In this document: positions 1 to 6,185 of the stretch, in pieces
Position numbering within the stretch: the stretch's first letter is position 1
How the letters are laid out: the number at the start of each line of letters is the position of its first letter
IMG/VR virus record: IMGVR_UViG_3300050821_023050
Coordinates: 1 to 37,933 of that record
Source of the DNA: a virus
Length of the DNA: 37,933 nt
Direction: 5' to 3' (one strand)
Made by a program: the position numbers and the translations under genes
The notes under the pieces: generated by a model
What the model saw: the letters and a program-made list of their open reading frames with translations, nothing else
Databases searched by the model: none
Told to the model about the DNA's origin: nothing

Positions 1-97
1 CGTCGCTCTGACATCAGCCAAAGCATTGTGTGCATTTTCAAATTCTTTACCAAATGCCAATTGATAAGCTTCTTGTAACTTTGGAAATTTATACTTA
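1..97. repeat. Terminal direct repeat, left copy
   Basis: These 97 bases are identical to positions 37837-37933. The repeat lies inside an exonuclease gene that is open across the junction when the ends are joined. It is therefore best read as the overlap of a circular or circularly permuted assembly rather than two independent gene copies. Unit genome length would be 37,836 bp. A true terminal redundancy of a packaged molecule cannot be excluded from sequence alone. Confidence 0.95.
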
Positions 98-549
98 CCG
101 CCTGCATTTTTTACAATTTTAAAAATATCAGTGGATGCTTTCATAGTGCAAAAATATTCATACTTTTCTTCAATCCAACAAGTATCTCTTTTAGTAAGCT
201 CAGATTTCATTATAAATGCATCATAGGAGGCATTATGAGCAATTGAGAGATCTACTTGATTTTTCATAGAATAGAATATTTTAACAACATCTGTTCTGTA
301 AACCCCGACTTTAAGAGCTATTTCAGTAGTGATTCCATGAATATCCGATGCATTTTTAGGAATCTCAAAAGTATTGCCGTTATAGTCAATCGGCTTCACA
401 ATCAAATTAATTGAAGATAATTCATTTCCCACTTCATCCGTAAGAATAGCTGCTAATTGTACAAGTCGCGGTTGATCTTCATGATCTATCGGGAGTTTAA
501 AATTAATCAGTCCTGTAGTTTCTGTATCAAAAAATAACAAAAATTTCAT
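1..549 (-). CDS. DnaQ-like 3'-5' exonuclease (N-terminal 183 residues; continues at 37836)
   Basis: This is a DEDDh-family 3'-5' exonuclease. Joined with 37729-37836 it makes 218 residues. Motif I is FDTETTGL, with acidic residues D8 and E10. Motif II is HNASYD, ending at D110. Motif III is HNALADVRA, with H174 and D179, which places it in the DEDDh (DnaQ/RNase T/PolC-epsilon) group. The start at 549 has an AAGGAG site nine bases upstream. It is a stand-alone exonuclease with no polymerase domain, so roles in replication proofreading, recombination or host nucleic-acid degradation are all possible. It lies downstream of the small secreted-protein gene at 37687 and upstream of the 98-residue gene at 860, all on the minus strand. 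Confidence 0.9.
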   Translation of the reverse strand, partial: MKFLLFFDTETTGLINFKLPIDHEDQPRLVQLAAILTDEVGNELSSINLIVKPIDYNGNTFEIPKNASDIHGITTEIALKVGVYRTDVVKIFYSMKNQVDLSIAHNASYDAFIMKSELTKRDTCWIEEKYEYFCTMKASTDIFKIVKNAGGKYKFPKLQEAYQLAFGKEFENAHNALADVRAT

Positions 550-563
550 TCAAATCTCCTTAA

Positions 564-860
564 TTAATATATTGGAATGCCTGATTTTTCAAAAAAAGTC
601 ATTAATTGTTCGACACTTATATCATGCCATGAAGATAAATCAGTTGGTAAATCCCATACTCCTAAACTATAAAGATCGAAATCTTTTTCAAGAATATATT
701 CATACCATTTTCTTGAGAATTCATGTGGTATAGGAAATTTCCATATTTCTAACGAATCTTTAGCGCGAACATAAAAAAAGTCACCATCTTCAAATCTCCC
801 TTCAAATTGATTTGGAAAAAATGAAGAAATTTTTTTAATCCATTTTATTTTATATTTCAT
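564..860 (-). CDS. Hypothetical protein, 98 aa
   Basis: An open frame extends upstream to 1040, but the start at 860 is preferred. It follows an AAGGAGATTTCA ribosome site that matches the consensus of neighbouring genes, and the upstream extension would only antisense-mirror the glycine-rich gene. The product is rich in aromatic and acidic residues (Trp, Tyr, Phe, Asp, Glu), with a basic N-terminus. No signal peptide or membrane segment is visible. I recognise no family. It follows the glycine-rich cluster and precedes the exonuclease. Confidence 0.65.
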   Translation of the reverse strand: MKYKIKWIKKISSFFPNQFEGRFEDGDFFYVRAKDSLEIWKFPIPHEFSRKWYEYILEKDFDLYSLGVWDLPTDLSSWHDISVEQLMTFFEKSGIPIY

Positions 861-870
861 TGAAATCTCC

Positions 871-1176
871 TTAAGTATATCCATAACCATTGTTATCAAA
901 ATCTCCTCCACCAAAATATGCACCCTTACCATTTCCATCTTCATAACCATCTTCATCTTGTGAAAAAAATCCATTTCCCCACTCACAAACATTACCGCTG
1001 CCACAAGATCCCCCGCTTCCAAATCCTCTTTGTGCATCATAAAAAAAACCGAAATCTTGAGATTCTATAAGCTCTATTCCATACCCCGAAAAGTGGAGAT
1101 TTCCGTCCGAACAAGCTGGATTATTGCATTTATAATAATTTCCATAATAATTATTAGAAATTTTATCTATAACCAT
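871..1176 (-). CDS. Glycine-rich cysteine-containing protein, 101 aa
   Basis: This is the last of four consecutive glycine-rich genes. Its N-terminal third is ordinary sequence with a CNNPAC pair. From about residue 49 it becomes Gly-rich, with two further cysteines (SCGSGNVC), and it ends in GYGYT. Its start overlaps the end of the preceding Gly-Tyr gene by 14 bp. A weak GGGA ribosome site lies upstream, so translational coupling is likely. Function is unknown. Low-complexity Gly/Tyr composition suggests a flexible or condensing protein rather than an enzyme, but that is inference. Confidence 0.6.
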   Translation of the reverse strand: MVIDKISNNYYGNYYKCNNPACSDGNLHFSGYGIELIESQDFGFFYDAQRGFGSGGSCGSGNVCEWGNGFFSQDEDGYEDGNGKGAYFGGGDFDNNGYGYT

Positions 1177-1426
1177 TGTGATTGTTCCCTGCTATATCGA
1201 GGCCAGACCTAATACCATAGCCATAGCCAGAGCCGTCGCCATAGCCATAGCCAGAGCCAGAGCCAGAGCCAGAGCCATAGCCAGAGCCAGAGCCATAGCC
1301 ATAGCCATAGCCATAGCCATAGCCGTCGCCATAGCCAGAGCCATAGCCATAGCCATAGCCAGAGCCAGAGCCAGAGCCATAGCCATAATCAGGGCCAGAA
1401 TATTTCATAGCACCTTTTTCAAACAT
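1163..1426 (-). CDS. Gly-Tyr/Gly-Ser dipeptide-repeat protein, 87 aa
   Basis: After about 13 ordinary residues the protein is almost entirely GY, GS and GD dipeptides until residue 70. These are encoded by hexamers of the type GGCTAT, GGCTCT and GGCGAC. The start at 1426 directly follows the TAA of the preceding gene and has a GGGAGGGG ribosome site. An internal ATG six codons later is a possible alternative. The other frames of this stretch are also free of stops simply because of the hexamer period. The start signal, gene overlaps and shared Gly-rich character with both neighbours support this frame as the coding one. Function is unknown. Length probably varies in 6-bp steps without frameshift. 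Confidence 0.65.
   Translation of the reverse strand: MFEKGAMKYSGPDYGYGSGSGSGYGYGYGSGYGDGYGYGYGYGYGSGSGYGSGSGSGSGYGYGDGSGYGYGIRSGLDIAGNNHNGYR
1211..1392. repeat. Tandem hexanucleotide repeat (CCATAG/CCAGAG type)
   Basis: About 30 consecutive hexamers occur here, mostly CCATAG or CCAGAG on the plus strand with a few CCGTCG. On the minus strand they encode Gly-Tyr, Gly-Ser and Gly-Asp. Similar but more diverged hexamers continue through 1440-1680. Near-identical units favour slippage or recombination, giving in-frame length polymorphism. The same periodicity produces long artefactual open frames on both strands (Ala-Arg/Ala-Ile on the plus strand, Ala-Leu/Ala-Met on the minus). Confidence 0.95.
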
Positions 1427-1678
1427 TTATCGACCCCTCCCATAGCCATCACCAGAGCCAGAGCCAGAGCCGGCACCAAGGCCATTGTAAGAATCATAGG
1501 CATATCCGCCAGCACCACTTCTAACCCCAGCGCCAGAAGCATCACCATAGCCAGAGTCATAATTAGAACCATAGCCATTACCATAGTGATTACCAGAACC
1601 AGAACCTATGCCAGCCCCATCGCAAGATCCAAAAAAAGATCCATATCCAAAATAAAATTCATAATATTCAATCATCAA
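1427..1678 (-). CDS. Gly/Ser/Tyr-rich protein, 83 aa
   Basis: The product opens with an aromatic-rich segment (IEYYEFYFGYG), then becomes Gly/Ser/Tyr/Ala rich with a single cysteine near residue 19. Its start overlaps the end of the upstream glycine-rich gene by 4 bp (ATGA type), and its stop directly abuts the next gene's ATG, so the four genes look translationally coupled. Codons are more varied than in the hexamer tract of the next gene, so it appears to be an older, diverged member of the same group. Function is unknown. Confidence 0.6.
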   Translation of the reverse strand: MMIEYYEFYFGYGSFFGSCDGAGIGSGSGNHYGNGYGSNYDSGYGDASGAGVRSGAGGYAYDSYNGLGAGSGSGSGDGYGRGR

Positions 1679-1980
1679 AATAATTCTCTACTTGCGCAAT
1701 TCATACTACCTGAGCCATCACTAGATCCGATACCCGAGCCATTAATATTGCCAACGCTAGAGCCATGGATAGAGCCAGAACCAAAAACACTGCCAGCGCC
1801 ACTAATACAGCCATATCCAGCACCGGCGCAATAACCATCCCCCCAACCATCACCATATCCAAATCCAGAATAGTCAAAAGTAAATCCCAATCCAAACCCA
1901 GAATTGCAAATAGAACCAGATGCACTTACGTAACTTTGACCTTCTCCAGCTAAGTATTGCCGAGAATTATGCATCTTCAT
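1675..1980 (-). CDS. Gly/Ser-rich protein, first of the glycine-rich cluster, 101 aa
   Basis: The start at 1980 is chosen because the ATG lies within the last codons of the upstream DUF6948-like gene, an overlap that suggests coupled translation. A longer frame to 2004 exists but has no better signal. About 22 ordinary residues are followed by a Gly/Ser-rich region with scattered Phe, Tyr and Cys. The repeats are degenerate rather than perfect hexamers. With the three downstream genes it forms a run of glycine-rich proteins of unknown role. Confidence 0.55.
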   Translation of the reverse strand: MKMHNSRQYLAGEGQSYVSASGSICNSGFGLGFTFDYSGFGYGDGWGDGYCAGAGYGCISGAGSVFGSGSIHGSSVGNINGSGIGSSDGSGSMNCASRELF

Positions 1981-2353
1981 CTGTAGCGGCCCAAATCGGA
2001 ACATTAGTAATGTTGATGCGAGCCGATTCTGGCATATCTATTATTTCAACGGCTTCTAACAATTCGATTCTGTCTACTTCGCAAGGAAACTTACAATTTT
2101 GTGGCTTTTTAACCCCTTCCATTGCCAATTGTGATAATGATGCTGCCCCGTCCCAATACCAGATTCTACGCGCTTTTCTAAGAACAACTTCTCTTCCATT
2201 TCTGGATTCTAAATATCCGGCAAAAACACCTGCTGAATAAGTTCTTACAAGCACATATTTTAAATTCACAGATTTTGGTTTACGACCTCTTTTCTTCAAT
2301 GGTTTTTTATTCATTTCAGAAATAGTTTTTGTGAGCTTGCGCTTCTTAATCAT
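1967..2353 (-). CDS. Conserved phage protein, DUF6948-like, 128 aa
   Basis: A basic N-terminus (residues 1-27, many Lys/Arg) precedes a domain with the pattern VRTYSAGVFAGYLESR, then REVVLRKARRIWYWDGA, then SLSQLAMEGVKKP. This strongly resembles a small protein found in many phages, which I recall as DUF6948. The biochemical role is unknown. The start has a good AGGAGATTTTTC ribosome site. It is the first gene of the minus-strand run, 40 bp downstream of a well-formed promoter, so it is probably expressed early. The family name is from memory and less certain than the existence of the gene. Confidence 0.8.
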   Translation of the reverse strand: MIKKRKLTKTISEMNKKPLKKRGRKPKSVNLKYVLVRTYSAGVFAGYLESRNGREVVLRKARRIWYWDGAASLSQLAMEGVKKPQNCKFPCEVDRIELLEAVEIIDMPESARINITNVPIWAATDEDA

Positions 2354-2392
2354 GAAAAATCTCCTATAAAATTAAATTAAAAGCTTAGTTAA

Positions 2393-2421
2393 ATAATAAT
2401 CGGCAAATGCCAGAATGTCAA
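2393..2421 (-). promoter_or_regulatory. Promoter for the 2353-to-37.7 kb minus-strand genes
   Basis: On the minus strand a perfect -35 TTGACA (2416-2421) is followed by a 17-bp spacer and a -10 TATTAT (2393-2398). The predicted start is about 30 bp upstream of the gene beginning at 2353. This is one of the best sigma70-type matches in the window. Confidence 0.75.
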
Positions 2422-2483
2422 CTGCATTAAACAGATAGTTAGAAATTATTTATGCAATATACTTTACAATTTATACAATATCA

Positions 2484-2509
2484 TTGACAATTACTCTTTA
2501 ACTAAAGAG
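2484..2509 (+). promoter_or_regulatory. -35-like TTGACA with adjoining operator-like palindrome
   Basis: A TTGACA lies at 2484-2489. Immediately after it, at 2494-2509, is CTCTTTA-AC-TAAAGAG, a perfect inverted repeat with 7-bp arms. The expected -10 position has only a poor match (GAGAAT). The palindrome sits just upstream of the gene at 2518 and its position suits a repressor or activator site, though a short RNA hairpin just before the ribosome site is an alternative. Confidence 0.45.
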
Positions 2510-2517
2510 AATAAGTC

Positions 2518-2814
2518 ATGATTCAATTTTTATTTATAGGTCTTCCATGTATTATCAGCGTTATATTGGCTCTTCTTTGCATTTATTCTGTTGAGAAATT
2601 CAAAGAGGAAACAGAAAAAAAAATAACCATTATTAATAAAAATTATAATATTTATGCTGAAATGTTTGCTCGTGATTTACAGACTTGGCATAACATGCAA
2701 AAATTCCTGAAAGAAAAAAGTGAGAATCATGCTTCTAGATTAGCAGAAGTGGAGAAAGTGTCTAAAATGTTTATCAAAAATGGAGGAAATCATGGAAAAA
2801 CTATGTCTTCATGA
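2518..2814 (+). CDS. Small membrane-anchored coiled-coil protein, 98 aa
   Basis: Residues 2-24 are strongly hydrophobic, giving a single N-terminal transmembrane segment. The rest is charged and helical with heptad-like spacing, so an N-in, single-pass protein with a coiled-coil tail is likely. It is the first gene of a four-gene plus-strand run and overlaps the next gene by 23 bp. The topology would fit an inner-membrane spanin or a host-membrane modulator, but there is no decisive motif. Confidence 0.6.
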   Translation: MIQFLFIGLPCIISVILALLCIYSVEKFKEETEKKITIINKNYNIYAEMFARDLQTWHNMQKFLKEKSENHASRLAEVEKVSKMFIKNGGNHGKTMSS

Positions 2815-3115
2815 TGATTTAACATGTACTCATGATCCGCATCGATTTGAAAATTATATGAAAAAACATAATGAAATCTTTTCTAAAGAAGGACATTATC
2901 TACATTTTATTGAATGGAATGATTCTCTTACATGGGAAAAATACATAAATTTAATTAAAGAAGCCAGCAATCATCCTCTCTGGAAATTTCAATATAAAAG
3001 AGGAATATTGGGGCCTATAGAAATGCAGGTCAAATGGGTCGCTAACAAATTAAATATAAATATTTCCTACAAAGAAATTCGAGAATTATTTAAAGAGATT
3101 CAAGATGCAATGTGA
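2792..3115 (+). CDS. Hypothetical protein, 107 aa
   Basis: The start at 2792 is chosen over an upstream ATG at 2780 because a GGAGG ribosome site lies six bases before it. The product is rich in His, Trp and charged residues (LHDDLTCTHDPHRF near the N-terminus). No membrane segment is visible and I recognise no family. Its 3' end overlaps the next gene by 11 bp. Confidence 0.6.
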   Translation: MEKLCLHDDLTCTHDPHRFENYMKKHNEIFSKEGHYLHFIEWNDSLTWEKYINLIKEASNHPLWKFQYKRGILGPIEMQVKWVANKLNINISYKEIRELFKEIQDAM

Positions 3116-3362
3116 TGAATGTGAAAAAAATGGTTTGAAACTCATAAGATTGTTATTAGATTCAGATCAAGCAAAGTTACAAAAACTTGCCGAAGGACTT
3201 AAAAAAGAAATACAATATCTTAAAAGTAAATGCTATGTGGAAAAAGGATATTTTATTCTTGAATGTGAAACACGTCAAAAAATTGTTCCGATAAAAGAAG
3301 ATCCTATTGTCAGATATCAATGTTCTAATAAACATTCGTGGTTTTTAAAGAAGGATAATTAA
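3105..3362 (+). CDS. Hypothetical cysteine-containing protein, 85 aa
   Basis: The start overlaps the stop of the preceding gene (ATGCAATGTGATGA), suggesting coupled translation. The N-terminus has a CDEC pair and the C-terminal half has three further cysteines (near residues 43, 54 and 73) and a histidine, possibly a zinc site. The middle is a charged helix. No family is recognised. Confidence 0.55.
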   Translation: MQCDECEKNGLKLIRLLLDSDQAKLQKLAEGLKKEIQYLKSKCYVEKGYFILECETRQKIVPIKEDPIVRYQCSNKHSWFLKKDN

Positions 3363-3365
3363 GCA

Positions 3366-3620
3366 ATGTGTCCATATTGTAAATTTGATTTAAATTGTCA
3401 TTATTTGAGTGGGACAAAAACCTTGGGATTGGCTCATTCTTTTTATGATTCAAATGGTAGGTTTCATATGCATGATAATAGCAATGAGACTTCTCAGTTT
3501 TTATGCCCCTGTGGAAAAGTATTTACAGAAGATACTCAAAAAAAATGCTGGTGTGGATGGCCAGATAATCAAGATTTTCATCATCCCGCCATCCAAGACC
3601 TTTCTTATCATCCAGGATAA
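3366..3620 (+). CDS. Zinc-ribbon-like protein, 84 aa
   Basis: There are three close cysteine clusters, CPYC at residues 2-5, CPCG near 47 and CWCG near 61, plus eight or more histidines. This strongly suggests a small zinc-binding protein. It begins four bases after the previous stop. Its 3' end overlaps the 3' end of the convergent Lar-like gene by 13 bp. No specific family is recognised. Confidence 0.55.
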   Translation: MCPYCKFDLNCHYLSGTKTLGLAHSFYDSNGRFHMHDNSNETSQFLCPCGKVFTEDTQKKCWCGWPDNQDFHHPAIQDLSYHPG

Positions 3621-3799
3621 TCTAAATTCGCAAGGGCTAAATAATTACAATGATCATTCCAATTTTCAATGGCGGAATCAATACAAGATGCAGCCATAGA
3701 TTCTTCACCACACCCTAAGCATACAATCATATATTCATGAGGATCATAAACAGAATTAGCCTCTAATCCCGGCATTTCACCACAATTACATTTTTTCAT
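3608..3799 (-). CDS. Lar-like zinc protein (restriction alleviation family), 63 aa
   Basis: The start at 3799 follows an AGGAGTT site; an upstream in-frame ATG would overlap CsrA. The layout is KKCNCGEMPG, then IVCLGCGEES, then a DSAIENWND tail. This matches the Lar-like pattern of two cysteine knuckles followed by an A-I-x-x-W-N helix. Lar proteins of the Rac prophage modulate type I restriction. Here the first knuckle is CxC rather than CPxC, so zinc ligation may differ. The position beside csrA in the early minus-strand operon fits an early anti-host role. Lar-like folds are common in phages and often untested, so the activity is inferred. Confidence 0.6.
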   Translation of the reverse strand: MKKCNCGEMPGLEANSVYDPHEYMIVCLGCGEESMAASCIDSAIENWNDHCNYLALANLDYPG

Positions 3800-3800
3800 T

Positions 3801-4004
3801 TTAACTCCTATAGTTTGTATCAGGTATACATCCATCATTCTCATTCAGAATCTTCTGAAATACTTCGTTTCTATGCACAACTATGTCATCAGGAGCATAT
3901 ATTAACATTTTTCGGTAATAACCAATTACAACAGTAATTAATCTGCCGTCAGGCAAAATAATCTTGATTGATGACCCGGGCTTTCTGTTTAAAACTAATG
4001 CCAT
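3801..4004 (-). CDS. csrA: CsrA/RsmA-family RNA-binding regulator, 67 aa
   Basis: The product follows the CsrA pattern closely: LVLNRKPGSSIKI at the N-terminus (beta-1), a short beta-hairpin core, then APDDIVVHRNEVFQKI, which ends in the family helix. R7 corresponds to the RNA-binding Arg6 of E. coli CsrA, and R45 in the VHR motif corresponds to Arg44. The C-terminal tail after residue 52 is divergent. CsrA is a homodimer that binds ANGGA motifs in hairpin loops near ribosome sites and usually blocks translation. The gene has its own CAGGAGTT ribosome site and sits 1 bp from the ATPase gene stop. A phage copy could reprogram host translation or regulate phage messages. See the leader at 32865-32896. 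Confidence 0.9.
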   Translation of the reverse strand: MALVLNRKPGSSIKIILPDGRLITVVIGYYRKMLIYAPDDIVVHRNEVFQKILNENDGCIPDTNYRS

Positions 4005-4005
4005 T

Positions 4006-4965
4006 TTATAACTCCTGTGAAATAGTTTGATTGTTGTAATAAGGATTGTCAGCCCATCCAGTAAATTTTTCAGATGATGATTCAGTATCCTTTTTTTCTT
4101 GTTTAATTCTTAAAGTTTCAGTTAATGATTTTATCCATTCAGCAGCCACTTTCTCAGTAATATCCTGTTTCGTTTTAAAACCCTTTTTTAATAAACCAGC
4201 ATTAAATTTGTCAGAAGTTATTTTTAATGATTCTATGAGTTCACCTAATTCTTTAAGCTGCTCTGCAGTGGCCTTGACAATAACTTCTCCATCATTTAGC
4301 CATTCGATCAATTGCTGACCAAATTCTATGCCTGGCTTAGAAATATTTTTGTCTTGAAATTTACCAGTTCTATCTTTGATAATTTCAGCAATATGATCTG
4401 TAGATATTTCAATTAATACATCGAATTCATATTCTATACCTTTCCCCTGTTCGGGAGAGAGACCAACACGAATCGGCTTGCTTTTACCTTCTGGCCTATT
4501 CTCTGTCATCCATTCTGTTTTTGATCTCATAGTTGCAATAATATGACCATCATAATCTAATAAACAATTAATCAGTTTTTTTTGCATTGGAGTGCCTTCT
4601 GACCATGCTGACCAACTATTTCCCTTAAATTTTCCTTTTGCCAATTTATCCACTTCATCTAAAATAAATTGCCATCCGTGGCTCAGAGAATCAAGAATTA
4701 ATACCTCATATTCTGCGCGAGCAGCACATTTAATCGCTGCAACATAAGCATCAATGCTATAATCCATAAGTTCAATAACATCAAATTCAAATCTATCTGC
4801 ATATTTACTAGCACTTCCTCTCTCTGTATCAATAACTGCAATTTTTTTACTCATTCCAGTTGCAATACTTAAGGAAGAATAAGTCTTTCCAGATCCAGAT
4901 GGACCAAAAATAGCACACTTTAATTTTGATTGCTTTTTAGAAGCTTTTTTAAATTTAAATTCCAT
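4006..4965 (-). CDS. RecA-fold ATPase, AAA_24/Sak4-like, 319 aa
   Basis: The start at 4965 has a GGAG site; the frame extends to 5034 but without a signal. Walker A is GPSGSGKT (residues 21-28), followed by the typical AVIDTERGSA strand (43-52). Walker B is VLILDS (88-93). A MRSKTEW segment follows, with a conserved FDVLIEI strand later. The C-terminal region from about residue 230 is helical and charged. These features match phage ATP-binding proteins of the AAA_24 type, including Sak4-like single-strand annealing and recombination ATPases. With no phage polymerase or helicase visible, it is the best candidate for a core recombination or replication factor. It lies between csrA and a 102-residue unknown. 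Confidence 0.8.
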   Translation of the reverse strand: MEFKFKKASKKQSKLKCAIFGPSGSGKTYSSLSIATGMSKKIAVIDTERGSASKYADRFEFDVIELMDYSIDAYVAAIKCAARAEYEVLILDSLSHGWQFILDEVDKLAKGKFKGNSWSAWSEGTPMQKKLINCLLDYDGHIIATMRSKTEWMTENRPEGKSKPIRVGLSPEQGKGIEYEFDVLIEISTDHIAEIIKDRTGKFQDKNISKPGIEFGQQLIEWLNDGEVIVKATAEQLKELGELIESLKITSDKFNAGLLKKGFKTKQDITEKVAAEWIKSLTETLRIKQEKKDTESSSEKFTGWADNPYYNNQTISQEL

Positions 4966-4966
4966 A

Positions 4967-5275
4967 TTAAACTCCAAAAAAATCCTTTTTAAACTGATTA
5001 ATACTATTGGCATTAATCTCCATATTTTCGACAAATAGAAATTTAGCTAAAAAAAGCTCGATCAATTTGTGAAAAATCAATTGCTTGTCAATTTCATTTT
5101 TGCAGTCACGAGTGCAAAAACTAATCATATCCATTACTTTTTCATTCTTGACTTTTTTGTAACTGATAAATTCCATTTCTTTAATGAATTGATGTGTTTT
5201 ATCTAATATTTCCAATATTAGAGATCCATATTCTAGTTCTAATAAATCTTGAAGAGGAGTATATATATAATTCAT
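4967..5275 (-). CDS. Hypothetical protein, 102 aa
   Basis: The ATG overlaps the TAA of the preceding gene (TAATG), so translation is probably coupled. The product is helical and charged, with two cysteines in SFCTRDC and a hydrophobic LIELFLAKFLFV patch. The latter is not long enough to be a confident membrane segment. No family is recognised. It immediately precedes the ATPase. Confidence 0.6.
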   Translation of the reverse strand: MNYIYTPLQDLLELEYGSLILEILDKTHQFIKEMEFISYKKVKNEKVMDMISFCTRDCKNEIDKQLIFHKLIELFLAKFLFVENMEINANSINQFKKDFFGV

Positions 5276-5703
5276 TATTCATTCTCCTTTTTTGATTCTG
5301 GAAAAACTTCATACCAATCTTTGCGCTCAAAATCATTAAGGAATGGACGCCAATATTCATATCTATGTGAATCATGTAGATAAATGGATTTAGTATTTAT
5401 ATTCAATTTCAAAAACTGTAATTCCAGTCCTGGATTAGTAATACATTTCTCTTCTTTTAAAAATTGAGATGCTTTTTCCCAGCCGAATGTTTCTTTATAT
5501 ATTTCGCATTCATAATGCAATCCTTTAAAATATTTTTCTAAATAAGAGAAAATATGATCATTATGAGATAAAGATGAATATTCAAATCCATTATAATGAT
5601 GAAAGTAGCCATTTTTCCAATAAAAATAACCATCTTTTTCGTTACATATCTTAATTTTTTTATTTTCAAGCATACATAACTTTAACGCTTCTAATAAATT
5701 CAT
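5275..5703 (-). CDS. DUF2829/Tad2-like paralogue A, 142 aa
   Basis: This is paralogous to the next upstream gene (5714-6169). Both start with a LLEALKLCMLENKKIK-type segment and end with NDFERKDWYEV. Each also has a second repeat of the opening pattern near residue 74 (FGWEKASQFLKEEKCI), just after a CEIYKET segment. The N-terminal LxLxxxNKKI and C-terminal DWxEV pattern resembles phage DUF2829 proteins, the family of the Thoeris inhibitor Tad2, which binds a signalling nucleotide. Two such units per chain would be a tandem duplication. The match is motif-level only, and the binding-pocket residues are not verified. A good AAGGAGATTTTT site precedes the start. Confidence 0.5.
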   Translation of the reverse strand: MNLLEALKLCMLENKKIKICNEKDGYFYWKNGYFHHYNGFEYSSLSHNDHIFSYLEKYFKGLHYECEIYKETFGWEKASQFLKEEKCITNPGLELQFLKLNINTKSIYLHDSHRYEYWRPFLNDFERKDWYEVFPESKKENE

Positions 5704-5713
5704 AAAAATCTCC

Positions 5714-6169
5714 TTACGTTACTTCGAACCAGTCTTGTCGTTCGAAATCATTTAAATTTGGAATCCAATGATGACATTGGCCTGTAGAATGGAAAAAATT
5801 TATAAAGTTTTTCTCCAAAGAATGAGTTTTTATAAAAAATGGAAACATATTTTCATTTGAAACAGACTTCCCTTCTTTTAGAAGAAGAGTTACTTTTTTC
5901 CAGTCAAATGTTTTTTCATAGATTTCCCATTGATATTCTTGTTTATTCCCTTGAAAATATTCTTTTAATAAATAAAAAACTAAATTAGAATATGAATATA
6001 ATTTTAAATTATTTTTATCATCATCAATACATGAATTATTTCCATCAACAAAGTATTCAATCCCATCTCGATCTTCTTTAAAAATAATATATTTACCTTC
6101 TGGCCATTCTTTAAATCTAATTTTTTTATTTTCTACCATACATAATTTAATTAATTCCAAAAAATCCAT
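5714..6169 (-). CDS. DUF2829/Tad2-like paralogue B, 151 aa
   Basis: The first unit runs from FLELIKLCMVENKKIRFKEW through EGKYIIF to QWEIYEKT near residue 90. The second begins FDWKKVTLLLKEGKSVS and ends NDFERQDWFEV. The first unit is closer than paralogue A to the DUF2829 pattern (KKIRFKEWPEGKYI). The ribosome site is AGGAGATTTTT. The neighbours are a YopX-like gene upstream and paralogue A downstream. A role as a nucleotide-binding anti-defence protein is inferred from family resemblance and early-operon location only. Confidence 0.5.
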   Translation of the reverse strand: MDFLELIKLCMVENKKIRFKEWPEGKYIIFKEDRDGIEYFVDGNNSCIDDDKNNLKLYSYSNLVFYLLKEYFQGNKQEYQWEIYEKTFDWKKVTLLLKEGKSVSNENMFPFFIKTHSLEKNFINFFHSTGQCHHWIPNLNDFERQDWFEVT

Positions 6170-6185
6170 AAAAATCTCCTATAAT

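Noticed and set aside
1192-1386. A minus-strand frame of alternating Ala-Leu and Ala-Met
   Set aside because: Third frame of the same hexamer tract, with no start signal; the Gly-Tyr frame has the ribosome site and overlapping neighbours.
1211-1392. CRISPR-like array
   Set aside because: The units are 6 bp, coding and contiguous with no spacers; no cas genes are present and no other spaced repeat array was seen.
1178-1834. A 218-codon plus-strand frame rich in Ala-Arg and Ala-Ile dipeptides
   Set aside because: It is the antisense image of the hexamer repeats in three minus-strand glycine-rich genes. It has no ribosome site and its composition follows from the repeat period.
3409-3699. Plus-strand frame of 96 codons overlapping the zinc-ribbon gene
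   Set aside because: Different frame of 3366-3620, without a ribosome site, and running antisense into the Lar-like gene.
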